From: DASYQD01 sp963846495
GTDB taxonomy: Bacteria; Acidobacteriota; Thermoanaerobaculia; Multivoradales; JAIOJS01
NCBI GenBank assembly: GCA_963846495.1
Contig: CAWJWP010000013.1
Coordinates: 124,001 to 188,000, forward strand
Length of the DNA stretch: 64,000 nucleotides
Direction of reading: 5' to 3'
Under the pieces are notes generated by a model. The model made no database searches, was not told the DNA's origin, and saw nothing but the letters and a program-made list of their open reading frames with translations. Shown in pieces: positions 20,088 through 28,716 of this stretch. The position numbers and the translations under genes are program-made. Each line of letters begins with the position of its first letter. The first letter of the stretch is position 1.

Positions 20088-20775
20088 ATGGCAGGCTCGC
20101 GAGGTCTAGCGAGGGGTGTCGGTGCCCGCTGGCTGCCCCTGACTGGCGACGGCGCTTTGCGTCGCTCTCCTCGCCGCCGGCTGCCGCAGCGGCACCCGCG
20201 ACCGCGTCCGCATCGGCTGGACCGAGCGCGGCGACGCCAGCTGGTACGGCCACCCCTTCCACGGCCAGCGCACCGCCAGCGGCGAGCGCTTCGACATGTA
20301 CCTGATGACCGCCGCCCACCGCGAGCTGCCGATGGGCACCGTCGTCGAGGTGAAGAACCTCGACAACGGCCGCCGCCTGCAAGTGCGCATCAACGACCGC
20401 GGCCCCTTCGTCCGCGGCCGCATCCTCGACCTCTCCTACGCCGCCGCCACCGAGCTCGACATGGTGCGCATGGGCACCGCCCCGATCGAGCTGCGCGTTG
20501 TCGAGATGGGCCAGCTGCGGCTGCCCGCCGACACCGTCCTCACCGTGCAAGTCGGCGCCTTCCAGACCCGCGAGCGCGCCGACGCCCTCCTCAGGAAGCT
20601 CGCCGACGACTTCGCCGACGCCCGCATCGAGGAGTCCCTCCCCTGGTACCGCGTCCGCGTCGGCACCTTCACCGCATGGGCCGATGCCGAGGAACTGCAG
20701 GCGCAACTCCGGCGTCGCGGCTACCGGTCGATCGTGACGCGCGCAGGTCTGGGGCCGGTCCTCAGCGAGCCTTGA
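20088..20775 (+). CDS. rlpA: RlpA-family septal-ring lytic transglycosylase-like lipoprotein, one frameshift
   Basis: About 228 residues after correcting a +1 shift near 20145. ATG 20088 follows GGGGAG and opens MAGSRGLARGVGARWLPL, which then joins the frame of ALCVALLAAGC, a lipobox. The double-psi beta-barrel follows (ASWYGHPFHGQRTASGERFDMYLMTAAH, LPMGTVVEVKNLDNGRRLQVRINDRGPF), with the Asp and His expected of RlpA. The C-terminus is a SPOR domain (VQVGAFQTRERADALLRKLADDF, YRVRVGTF), which binds denuded glycan at the division septum. RlpA enzymes cleave denuded peptidoglycan; activity is inferred from the family. It is convergent with ddl. Confidence 0.88.
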
Positions 20776-20931
20776 CGTCGGCTCGATCGGACCGGTCGCT
20801 ATTGCGCGCGCCGCGCTTGGTCGCGATCGCGTTGTGGACGACGTCGCCTGCCGGTGCGCGGCGTTCGCCCTAGGCGCGGCGAACGTCGCGAAGGTCTGCG
20901 CCTGTCGTGTTGCCTTGGCCGCGCCGCGGGC

Positions 20932-22012
20932 TCACCGCTTTGCCAGCTCCGCCAGCCACTGCTTGATCCCTTCGTCGAGGCCCGAGCCGCTCCTCGTGGC
21001 GGCGGAGGGCGATGTCGACGAGGCGGTCGACGAGCATCGGCAGCGGCACGCCGGTGAGCGCCCAGAGGCGCGGGTACATGGAGATGCGGGTGAAGCCGGG
21101 GATGGTGTTGATCTCGTTGACGTAGGGCCGGTCGCCTTCGAGCAGGAAGTCGACGCGCGCCATGCCCCAGCCGCCGATGGCGGCGAAGGCGTCGATCGCT
21201 TGCTGGCGGATGCGCTCTTCGACGACCGTCTCGAGCTCCGCCGGCGCGATGAGCTGCGCCGCGTCGGTGAGGTACTTGTCGGCGTAGTCGTAGAACTCGG
21301 CGCCGGGGACGATCTCGCCGACGCGCGAGGACTCCAAGTCGTGGAGGCCGAGCACGGAGACCTCGAGCTCGCGCCCTTGCACGCCGCGCTCGACGAGGAC
21401 CTGGTCGTCGAAGCGCAGCGCCAGGCGCACGGCGGCCTCGAGCGCGTCGGCGGTCTTGACCTTCTGCACGCCGACGCTGCTGCCGCCGACGCTGGGCTTG
21501 ACGAAGAGCGGCAGCGGCAGCTCGGCGCAGCTCTTGAGGAACGCCTCCGGATCGGCCTCGAAGCGCGGCCGCGAGGTGGCGCGGAACTCGACGACGGGCA
21601 CGCCGGCAGCGGCGAGCAGGCGCTTGGCCTGCAGCTTGTCCATCGCCACCGCGCTGGGCAGCACGCCGCAGCCGACGTAGGGCAGGCTCGCCATTTCGCA
21701 GAGGCCCTGCAGCGTGCCGTCCTCGCCCCAGGTGCCGTGGACGAGCGGGAAGACGACCTCGACGCCGCTGTCGAGAAGATGGCGCAACGACGGCGCGATC
21801 GGACCGCCTGGCGCCGGCAGCGCGTTCAGCTTGCCGTCGAGCGCCGGCTGCGACTCTTCCGCCGAGAGCCAGCAGCCGTCGGGCGCGATGCCGAGCGGGA
21901 CGACTTCGTGCCCCGCCTGTTGCAGCGCCGAGGCCACCGAGCGCGCCGAGTTGATCGACACTTCGTGCTCGACGCTGCGTCCGCCGAAGACCAGACCTAC
22001 CCGCTTGCCCAT
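20932..22012 (-). CDS. ddl: D-alanine--D-alanine ligase, one frameshift near the C-terminus
   Basis: Joins two D-Ala residues with ATP for peptidoglycan synthesis in the cytoplasm. The start is ATG 22012, with GGAGGAA upstream. Family motifs are VGLVFGGRSVEHEVSINSA, PLVHGTWGEDGTLQGL, PLFVKPSVGGSSVGV (ATP-grasp Lys and loop), VERGVQGRELEVSVLG, GWGMARVDFLLEG, and YVNEINTIPGFT. Near 20981-20983 an extra G shifts the end of the gene. The corrected C-terminus reads RHEERLGLDEGIKQWLAELAKR with TGA at 20934-20932, giving 359 residues. Without the correction the frame runs on to 20870 with a non-family tail. It is preceded by the second palindromic repeat. Confidence 0.95.
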
Positions 22013-22176
22013 CGCATTCCTCCACCGCTTGTCGAGTCCGTCGCCGAGGCGAGCAAAGGCTACGCCAGAAGCGCGGCGCGGCTGCGGCGGCGGCGTGGCA
22101 GGGCTCGGCACGCCCGCGTGCGCGCCGGACGTGCACCGATCACGTCATACCGCGCGTGGCGCTGCAGCTTCCCGAT

Positions 22177-22241
22177 GGTGCGCAGAGCGCACCCTACCCC
22201 ACCCACCGCCCCACTCCTAGGTAGGGTGCGCTCTGCGCACC
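22177..22241. repeat. Dispersed double-hairpin palindrome, copy 2 (REP-like)
   Basis: Left arm 22177-22197 and right arm 22221-22241 are identical to the two arms of the copy at 706-764, including the nested hairpins GGTGCGC-AGA-GCGCACC and GGTGCGC-TCT-GCGCACC. The central spacer differs in sequence and length (23 bases here, 17 there). Like copy 1 it sits just past a minus-strand stop codon (serA, 22255) and upstream of the next minus-strand gene (ddl). Confidence 0.85.
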
Positions 22242-22254
22242 GTCCACGCCGCGC

Positions 22255-23835
22255 TCACCGCAGGTCCGCCATCTGCACCGCCTGGATCTCGGGCAGCGAG
22301 GCGATGTGCGCCAGCACCTCGGGCGCCGGGTGCTGGTCGAGGCGCAGCACCGCCATCGCGTCGCCGCCGTCGCGCTACGCGCGCGAGGTGGATCTCGGCG
22401 ATGTTGACGCCCGCCTCGCCGAGGATGGTGCCGAGCCGCCCGACGACGCCCGGGACGTCGCGGTTCGACAGCACCATGAGCTGCCCCTCGGGCCGGAACT
22501 CCAAGCGGAAGCCGCGGAAGCGCACGACGCGCGCGTCGCGCTCGCCGAAGAGGGCGCCGGCGAGGTCGACCTCGCCCGCGTCGCCGCCGACGCTCACGCC
22601 GACGAGGCGCGGGTAGTCGCCGGCTTCCTGGTGCACCGCGCGCACCACTTCGATGCCGCGCGCCGCGGCGAGCTTCTCGGCGTTGACGTAGTTGACGGCT
22701 TCGCCGAGGAAGCAGGTGAGCGCGCCTTTGACGGCGGCGATGGTGACCGGCACCGCCAGCGCTTCCTCGATCCCCCACAGGTCGACGCGCAGCCGGTTGA
22801 TGCTGCCGCCGAGCAGGCAGCCGGCGAGGCGGCCGAGCTGCTCGCCCAGGCGCAGGTAGGGCTCGCTGTGCGCGCCGGCGGAACGGAAGGGCAGGTTCAC
22901 CGCCGAGATCGCCAGCGAGCCGTCGAGGGCGGCGAGCACCATGCGGCTGGTCTCGAGGGCGATGCGCTCCTGCGCCTCGACGGTCTGCGCGCCGATGTGC
23001 GGCGTCGAGACGACGCGCGGATGGGTGGCGAGCTTCCAGTCGGTGGGCGGCTCCTCGGCGAAGACGTCGATGGCGGCGCCGCCGAGCTGTCCCGATTCGA
23101 GCACGGCGAGCAGCGCCGCTTCGTCGACGACGCCGCCGCGGGCGCAGTTGACGAGCAGCGCGCCGGGCCGTACGTGCGCGAGCTCGGAGGGGCCGAGGAG
23201 GTTGCGGGTCTCGTCGGTGAGCGGCACGTGGAGGGTGATGACGTCGGCCCAGCCGAGGAGCTCGTTGAGGGGCATGAGGCGCACGTCGAGGCGGCGGGCG
23301 ACGGCCGCGTCGAGGTGGGGGTCGTGGGCGGCGACTTCCATCTCGAAGGCGCGGGCGCGCGCCGCCACGCCCTGGCCGATGCGGCCGAAGCCGATGACGC
23401 CGAGGCGTTTGCCCTGGAGCTCGTAGCCGGTGAAGCTCTTCCTGTCCCAGTCTTCGCGCTTCATGGCGCCGTCGGCGGCGGGGACTTTGCGGGCGAGGGC
23501 GAGGAGCAACGCGAAGGTGTGCTCGGTGGCGGAGATGAGGTTGGCCGTCGGCGCGTTGACGACGAGGACGCCCATCTCGGTGGCGGCGGCGACGTCGACG
23601 TTGTCGACGCCGATGCCGGCGCGGCCGACGACTTTGAGGCGCTTGCCGGCGCGGAGGAGGTCTGCCGTGACTTTGGTGCTGCTGCGGACGACTAGGGCGT
23701 CGTAGTCGGGGAGGATGCTCACGCAGGCGCGGGCGTTCTTCGGCGGTGAGCTCGTGGACTTCGGCGCCCGACTGCTGGAGGGCTTCGAGGCCGGAGGGGT
23801 CGAGGGTAGTCGGCGATGAGGATCTTGTGGGCCAT
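22255..23835 (-). CDS. serA: D-3-phosphoglycerate dehydrogenase (SerA, long form), three frameshifts
   Basis: About 525 residues when corrected, the normal size for the long SerA form. It oxidises 3-phosphoglycerate with NAD+ as the first step of serine synthesis. ATG 23835 opens MAHKILIADY. Two +1 shifts follow (an extra base in GGG runs at about 23804-23806 and 23731-23733). The body then reads LPDYDALVVRSSTKVTADLL, VGRAGIGVDNVDV, LGVIGFGRIGQGVAARA (NAD site), VNCARGGVVDEAAL and TPHIGAQTVEAQERIAL with the catalytic Arg, Glu and His context. An intervening ASB domain (CLLGGSINRLRVDLWG) and a C-terminal ACT domain (MVLSNRDVPGVVGRLG) are present. A third shift near 22372-22384 splits the ACT domain, which then ends LPEIQAVQMADLR. 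Same-strand neighbour of the aminotransferase gene that supplies the next step. Confidence 0.93.
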
Positions 23836-23926
23836 GGCGCGCGGGAGGATATCCCAGGGTTGCCGCGTTGCGGCAAGAGCGGGCGAGACGACGACCCACA
23901 AGAACGGAAGAAGAGCGACTCCGGCC

Positions 23927-24178
23927 GGCGGAGGAGGGCGGGGCCGGGGCCGCGCGCCCGTCGGGGGACGGCGCCGCGCTGGTGATGTTCGAGCGGGCCC
24001 GCTTGTCGCGGGCGAGCAGCCTCGCGTCGACTTGGGTGTCGTGGCCGCGAAAAGCGGGCCTTGCGGCGCCTCCGCTCGGCTTCGCGCGTTTTAGGACGGC
24101 GGACTGCGGCCGAAGGAGACGTGCGCTCGCCGAGAGGCCCCCGGCGGGCGCGCGGCCCCGGCCCCGCCCTCCTCCGCC
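23927..24178. mobile_element. MITE-like element with 41-bp terminal inverted repeats
   Basis: Bases 23927-23967 and 24138-24178 are reverse complements over 41 positions with one mismatch. The arm begins GGCGGAGGAGGGCGGGGCC and ends GCGCCCG(T/C)CGGGGG. The 252-bp unit has no convincing coding frame and fills most of the 375-base gap between serA and the aminotransferase gene. Just outside the ends are TCCGGCC (left) and TCCAGCC (right), a possible imperfect target duplication. Long inverted ends, small size and no gene are the features of a miniature inverted-repeat element, but no transposase source is in the window. Confidence 0.6.
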
Positions 24179-24210
24179 TCCAGCCACTCGCGGACTGAGG
24201 CAACCTGTTG

Positions 24211-25348
24211 TCAGGCCAATAGGTCGTCGATTGTGGCGAGGAGACCGTCTAGGTCGCTTTCGTGGATCTCGCCCATGTGGCCGATGCGGAAGGTGGTGGG
24301 CTTCCAGTCGCCGTAGCCTGAGGAGACGGTGAAGCCTTGGGCGGCTAGGGCGCGGACGACGTCGGGCGCCGAGTGGTTCGACGGCGCCTCGATAGTGGTG
24401 ACGGTGGGAGAGCGATGAGAGGCCGCGGCGGGGAGACGCAGACCTCGCTGTTCGGCCCATGCGAGGGTGCGGTGTTGGAGCGTTGCGTGGCGGGTCCAGC
24501 GGGGTTCGATGCCTTCGGTGAGGATGGCGGCGAGCTGGGCTTCGGCGGCCCAGAAGAGGGTGACGGCGGGAGTGGTGATGGTGCCGCCTTCGCGGTGTTT
24601 GTCTAGGTAGCGGCGGAGGTCGGTGTAGAAGCCGCGATGCGGGAACGTCGGCCATGCGTTGCTCGGCGCGGGGGGAGATGGCGCAGAAGGCGAGGCCGGG
24701 CGGGAGCGCGAGGGCTTTTTGGGAGGCGGTGAGGACGACGTCGAGGGCCCATTCGTCCATTTCTAGCGGGGCGCCGGCGAGGGAGGAGACGGCGTCGACG
24801 ATGAGGAGGGCGTCGCTTTCTTCGTGAACTACGCGGGCTAGGTCGGCGAGTGGGTTGAGGGCGCCGGAGGAGGTTTCGCTGTGCACGAGAGTGACGGCGT
24901 CGTAGCGGCGGCGGCGGAGGGCTTGGCGGAGGAGGTCGGGATCGATCACCTGGCCCATCGGCACGACGACTTGGTCGGATTGGAGGCCGTGCGATTGCGA
25001 GATGGCGTGGAAGCGTTGGGCGAAGGCGCCGTTGACGAGGTGGAGAACGCGGTCGGCGACGGTGGAGACGACGGCGGCTTCCATGAGGAGCGTCGCGCTG
25101 CCTGTGGCGGTGACGACCGGGGCGGTGGTGCGGAAGATCTGTTGCAGCGCCGCGGCGATTCGGTCGTAGGCGGTGCGGAAGTCGGCGGAGCGGTGAGCGA
25201 CCGGCGGGCGCAGCTGCGCTTCGCGGACTCGCTGCAGCACGTAGGTGGGGCCGGCGAGGAAGAAGCGGATGGGATCGTCGGCGGCGCTGCGTAGGGGATT
25301 GACTCCCTGCGCGACGGCGACGTTCTGCTCGCCCGCATCGGCGCTCAT
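24211..25348 (-). CDS. Class V aminotransferase of the alanine-glyoxylate type, probably phosphoserine aminotransferase; one frameshift
   Basis: 378 residues when a +1 shift at about 24641-24643 is corrected. ATG 25348 lies two bases after the stop of the preceding gene, so translation is coupled. The N-terminal part has FFLAGPTYVLQRVREAQLRPPVAHRSADF, VTATGSATLLMEAAV, LVHSETSSGALNPL, LLIVDAVSSLAG and VVLTASQKALALPPGLAF; the Lys of the last motif binds PLP. After the shift it continues HRGFYTDLRRYLDKHREGG, TLFWAAEAQLAAIL and ends GYGDWKPTTFRIGHMGEI, as in archaeal-type serine:glyoxylate or phosphoserine aminotransferases. Direct linkage to serA argues for 3-phosphohydroxypyruvate as substrate (a SerC role). 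The substrate is inferred from context. Confidence 0.85.
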
Positions 25349-25350
25349 CT

Positions 25351-25785
25351 TCACGTCACGGGCTCTGCCGGTGCGAAGGGACGGGGCTCGCGAAGGGCCG
25401 CCACGAGGCCGTCGGTGGTGAGCCGCCGTTCCGCTGCGTCCGGGATGGTGATGCGCCAGCCATCGTCGACTGCGGCGAGCATCGGCGACGGCACCTCGAC
25501 CTCCCCGTGCACCAGCACCAGCGTGCAGCCGAGGAACTGTTGCCGCAGCAGCTCGCGCAGGCGCGCGGCGCCCTTGCGTGGCCGCGCCGCCAACGTCCAC
25601 GTTTCGCCGATCACCACCGCGCGATCGGCGCTGGCCTGCAACGCATCCTGCAATGGTTGCGGCGGCGGCGGCGCGTCTTTCATCTCAAGCCATCCAACAC
25701 GCAGGCCCGCCGCGGCGGTGGCGGCCAGCAGCGGCGCATAGACCTCGGGCGCGCCCTCGACGCGCAGCAGGTGGATGCGGCGCAT
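25351..25785 (-). CDS. Uncharacterised 144-residue protein between NamZ and the aminotransferase
   Basis: I do not recognise the family. ATG 25785 overlaps the stop of namZ by one base (TGATG), and the stop is two bases before the aminotransferase ATG, so the gene is embedded in the chain. The sequence starts MRRIHLLRVEGAPEVYAPLL and contains alternating hydrophobic strands (LRVGWLEM, RAVVIGETWTLAARP, CTLVLVHGEV) with an Arg/Lys-rich loop (RPRKGAARLRELLRQQFLG). It has no signal peptide, membrane segment or cysteine cluster. The strand-helix alternation suggests a small alpha/beta cytosolic protein. RKG/RLR and a following acidic strand are reminiscent of P-loop-lacking nucleotide-binding folds, but nothing decisive is visible. 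Confidence 0.75.
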   Translation of the reverse strand: MRRIHLLRVEGAPEVYAPLLAATAAAGLRVGWLEMKDAPPPPQPLQDALQASADRAVVIGETWTLAARPRKGAARLRELLRQQFLGCTLVLVHGEVEVPSPMLAAVDDGWRITIPDAAERRLTTDGLVAALREPRPFAPAEPVT

Positions 25786-27017
25786 CAGTAGAGCAGCCAG
25801 GGCGCGCGGTCGGCGCGGAAGGCTGCTTCGTCGGCCGCCCAGCTGGTCAGCCAATCGGCGCAGCCGTGGCCGTTCTCGATGCCGGCGCGCAGCTCTTCGC
25901 AGCCGGCGAGGAGGTCGATGGCCGGCCGATCCTGCACGAACTCGTAGGGCTCGCGGCGCCAGAACTCGCCCTGCGGCGAGAGGGCGAAGAGCACCGTGAG
26001 CAACTCGACGCCGGCGCGGTAGGACGGCAGTCTCGCCGGGTCGCCCACCACCTCGACGCCGCCGCAGATGGTGCCGGCGTGCTTCTGGAACTGCGGGCGG
26101 AAGTACATGGGCAGGAAGGAGACGCCGGGGATGGCGCGCTCGGCGAGGCGCCGCGCCAGCTCGACCGGGTGCAGCCAGGGCGCGCCGAAGACGTTGAACG
26201 GGCGCGTCGTGCCGCGCCCTTCGGAGACGCGCGTGCCTTCGAGCAGGCAGAGGCCCGGGTAGACGACCGCGGTCGCGAAGGTGGGCATGTTCGGCGACGG
26301 CGCGATCCAGGGGCGGCCGGTCTCGGGCCAGAGCATCGAGCGCCGCCAGCCCTCGATCGTCCAGACCTCGAGGCCGTCGCGCGCCGCGAGCTCCCAGCGC
26401 ACGATCTCGCCGAGCGTGAGCCCGTGCCGCACGGGGTGACCGAAGGCGCCGACGAACGAATCGAATCCCGGCTGCCGGATGTTGCCCTCGATCACGTCGC
26501 CGCCCAACGGATTGGGCCGGTCGAGCACCCACACCTCGCAGCCGGCGGCGAGCGCCGCCTCGGCCGCCCACGTCGCCGTGGCGGCGTAGGTGTAGTAGCG
26601 GCTCCCCACGTCCTGGAGGTCGACGAGCAGCAGGTCGAGGCCGGCGAACGCTTCGGGGTCGGGCCGCAGCGTCTGCTCGCTGTGGCCGTAGAGCGAGCGG
26701 ATCGTCACTCCCGTCCACGGGTCGCGCTGGTCCTCGCTGGGCACCATGTCCTGCTCGACGCCGTAGTAGCCGTGCTCGGGCCCGAAGAGCACCGCCGGCG
26801 CGCCGCCAGCGCTCGCCGCGAGCGCCACGTGCGCGGGCCGCAGGTCGTCGGTCACCGAGGCATGGTGCGCGAGCAATCCGTAGCGCCGCCCGCGCAGGCG
26901 CTCGGAATCGACGAGAAGACGATCGAGGCCGGTGCGGATCGACTTGGAGGATGCGCCGGTGCTGAGCTCCGCCGTCGCGGAGCGGGTGCCCGGTCGTGTG
27001 GGCGCTTGCACGGTCAC
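25785..27017 (-). CDS. DUF1343 family, exo-beta-N-acetylmuramidase NamZ-like
   Basis: 410 residues from GTG 27017, which overlaps the moaC stop (GTGA). The sequence GLDRLLVDSERLRGRRYGLLAHHASV, then FGPEHGYYGVEQDMVP, LLLVDLQDVGSRYYTY, VWVLDRPNPLGG and TVEGxxR-like WTIEGWRRSMLW, is characteristic of DUF1343. Members of this family, typified by NamZ, remove terminal MurNAc from peptidoglycan fragments. Periplasmic NamZ proteins have a signal peptide; here the N-terminus (TVQAPTRPGTRSATAELS) lacks one, so a cytosolic muropeptide-recycling role is possible. It lies in a chain with moaC upstream and the serine genes downstream, with no obvious pathway link. Confidence 0.85.
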   Translation of the reverse strand: MTVQAPTRPGTRSATAELSTGASSKSIRTGLDRLLVDSERLRGRRYGLLAHHASVTDDLRPAHVALAASAGGAPAVLFGPEHGYYGVEQDMVPSEDQRDPWTGVTIRSLYGHSEQTLRPDPEAFAGLDLLLVDLQDVGSRYYTYAATATWAAEAALAAGCEVWVLDRPNPLGGDVIEGNIRQPGFDSFVGAFGHPVRHGLTLGEIVRWELAARDGLEVWTIEGWRRSMLWPETGRPWIAPSPNMPTFATAVVYPGLCLLEGTRVSEGRGTTRPFNVFGAPWLHPVELARRLAERAIPGVSFLPMYFRPQFQKHAGTICGGVEVVGDPARLPSYRAGVELLTVLFALSPQGEFWRREPYEFVQDRPAIDLLAGCEELRAGIENGHGCADWLTSWAADEAAFRADRAPWLLY

Positions 27018-27535
27018 AGCTCGCGCCCCGCCGGAATGGCGCCAGCCTCGATACTCGCCGCCTCGTCGCGGTCCCACGCGCCGCTGCGGCCGCCGCTCTT
27101 CTTCTCGAGGCGCAAGTCGGTGATGACGGCGCCGCGCTCGACGGCCTTCACCATGTCGTAGAGCGCCAGCGCCGCGGCGGCGCAGGCGGCGAGCGCCTCC
27201 ATCTCGGCGCCCGTTCGGGCGGTGGCGACGACGCGGCTGCGGATCGCCACGCCCTGCTCGTCGGGTGCGATCTCAACATCCACTTGGTCGAGCGGCAACG
27301 GATGCGCCAGCGGCACCAACGTCGACGTCGCCTTCGCGCCCTGGATGCCGGCGAGCCGCGCCACCGCGATGGCGTCCCCCTTCGGCAGGTGCGCGAGGCG
27401 CGCGACGACGTCGGCGCCGAGCCGCACCCGGCACGAGGCCTCGGCGACGCGCCGCGTCACCGGCTTCTCCGACACGTCGACCATGCGGGCGGTGCCGCCC
27501 TCGTCGAGGTGCGAGAAGGGTTTGCGATCGCTCAT
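27014..27535 (-). CDS. moaC: Cyclic pyranopterin monophosphate synthase (MoaC)
   Basis: 173 residues from ATG 27535 (MSDRKPFSHLDEGGTARMVDV). It forms cyclic pyranopterin monophosphate from the MoaA product in molybdenum-cofactor synthesis. Signatures present are MVDVSEKPVTRRVA, KGDAIAVARLAGIQGAK followed by ATSTLVPLAHPLPL, and GAEMEALAACAAAALALYDMVK. The near-terminal LRLEKKSGGRSGAWDR is typical, with about 10 extra residues after it. No other moa gene is near. It is the first gene of the minus-strand chain moaC, namZ, unknown, aminotransferase, serA, with GTGA coupling to namZ. Confidence 0.95.
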   Translation of the reverse strand: MSDRKPFSHLDEGGTARMVDVSEKPVTRRVAEASCRVRLGADVVARLAHLPKGDAIAVARLAGIQGAKATSTLVPLAHPLPLDQVDVEIAPDEQGVAIRSRVVATARTGAEMEALAACAAAALALYDMVKAVERGAVITDLRLEKKSGGRSGAWDRDEAASIEAGAIPAGREL

Positions 27536-27609
27536 CGGCCACGCGCGCTCCGAAGGCGATGGTAGCAGCGTCGCCACGCGCCGCTCGCTGATTGTTAGCA
27601 TCGCCGCCC

Positions 27610-28290
27610 GTGCCCGCTCCACGCCTCGCCATCGTGGTGCCGACGCTCGACGAGGAGGCGGCCCTGCGGCAGCACCTCTCCTCCGCGATCGCGGCGGCGG
27701 ACGAGGTCGTCGTCTCCGACGGCGGCAGCAGCGACGGCACGCGGGAGGTCGCTGCGAGCCTAGGCGCGCGCGTGGTCGCCGGCTTCGCCGGGCGCGGCGC
27801 GCAGCTCAACCGTGGCGCCGCCGCGACGGACGCCGAGATCCTGCTCTTCCTTCACGCCGACACCGCGCTGCCCCCGGGAGCCGCCGATGCCGTGCGCGCC
27901 GCCGTCGCGCAGGGCTGTTGCGGCGGCGGCTTCCGCGTTCGCTTCGAGCCCTCGAGCCCGCTCTTCCGTTTCGGCGCCGCGGTCGCCAACGCTCGCACGC
28001 GCCTCACCCGCGTGCCGCTCGGCGACCAGGCGCAGTTCGTCACCCGCGAGGCGTTCGCGCGGCTGGGCGGCTATCGCGAGTGGCCGCTGCTCGAGGACCT
28101 CGACTTCGCGCGCCGACTCAAGCGCGCCGGCCGCGTCGCCATGCTGCCGCTCGCCGTCGCCACCTCGGCGCGGCGCTTCGTCCAGCGCGGCGCGGTGCGC
28201 ACCGTCGCCACCAACTGGCTGATCTGGACGCTGTTCCTGTGCGGCGTGTCGCCGGAGCGCCTGGTGCGCCTCTACCGCGACGTGCGCTGA
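27610..28290 (+). CDS. Family 2 glycosyltransferase (TIGR04283-like)
   Basis: 226 residues from GTG 27610; TTG 27592 in frame is an alternative. The GT-A fold start RLAIVVPTLDEEAALRQHL is followed by ADEVVVSDGGSSDGTREVA and GRGAQLNRGAAATDAEILLFLHADTALP, with HADT in the place of the DxD motif. Next come VPLGDQAQFVTREAFARLGGYREWPLLEDLDF and a C-terminal amphipathic or membrane-associated stretch (NWLIWTLFLCGV). GRG.QLN.GA and DQAQF..R are the hallmarks of the TIGR04283 group. That group is often found near arsenosugar genes; no arsenic gene is present here, so the substrate is unknown. It is divergent from moaC by about 75 bases. Confidence 0.87.
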   Translation: MPAPRLAIVVPTLDEEAALRQHLSSAIAAADEVVVSDGGSSDGTREVAASLGARVVAGFAGRGAQLNRGAAATDAEILLFLHADTALPPGAADAVRAAVAQGCCGGGFRVRFEPSSPLFRFGAAVANARTRLTRVPLGDQAQFVTREAFARLGGYREWPLLEDLDFARRLKRAGRVAMLPLAVATSARRFVQRGAVRTVATNWLIWTLFLCGVSPERLVRLYRDVR

Positions 28291-28330
28291 GCCGGAGCCG
28301 GCGGCGGTGGCGCGCTACGCGCCGCGCGCA

Positions 28331-28612
28331 TCACCCGTTGACGGAGCCCTTGAGGTCCTTGCCGGCCTTGAAGCGGACGGTCTTGCTGGCGGCGATGCTG
28401 ATCGCTTCGCCGGTCTTGGGGTTGCGGCCGGTACGCGCGGCGCGCTCGCCCAACGAGAAGCTGCCGAGGCCGGGAACCTGCACGCGCTCGCCGCGCTCGA
28501 GGTGCATGACGATCGCCTCGACCACCGACTCGAACGCCTCGTTGGCTTGCTTCTTCGAGATGCCCTCGACGTTGTCCGCAATGTAATCGACGAGATCCGA
28601 TTTGCCCGCCAT
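28331..28612 (-). CDS. HU/IHF-family DNA-binding protein
   Basis: 93 residues from ATG 28612, with a strong AGGAGGAG site. HU proteins are small dimeric architectural proteins that bend and coat DNA. The sequence is typical: KSDLVDYIADNVEGISKKQANEAFESVVEAI, GERVQVPGLGSFSLGERAARTGRNPKTGEAI with the beta-arm RNPKTG signature, then FKAGKDLKGSVNG. It lies between rsmB and a convergent glycosyltransferase. The 104 bases between it and rsmB hold no other gene and may carry its promoter. HU and IHF subunits cannot be distinguished with confidence here, although the single gene and sequence favour HU. Confidence 0.95.
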   Translation of the reverse strand: MAGKSDLVDYIADNVEGISKKQANEAFESVVEAIVMHLERGERVQVPGLGSFSLGERAARTGRNPKTGEAISIAASKTVRFKAGKDLKGSVNG

Positions 28613-28716
28613 CACTCCTCCTGCACTGGGATGAGAGTTGCCGATCGAAATAGCGAAACGAAAGTCGCCGAGACGATAAGCGCGCCCGCGCGAAGCTGTC
28701 AATGCGAGCGACTACG

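Noticed and set aside
22217..25600. A 1127-residue fusion of the aminotransferase and SerA
   Set aside because: The frames join only because of the frameshifts in both genes and run through the MITE-like element.
27610..28290. An arsenosugar synthesis glycosyltransferase
   Set aside because: The family resembles that group, but no arsenic methylation or radical SAM partner is nearby.
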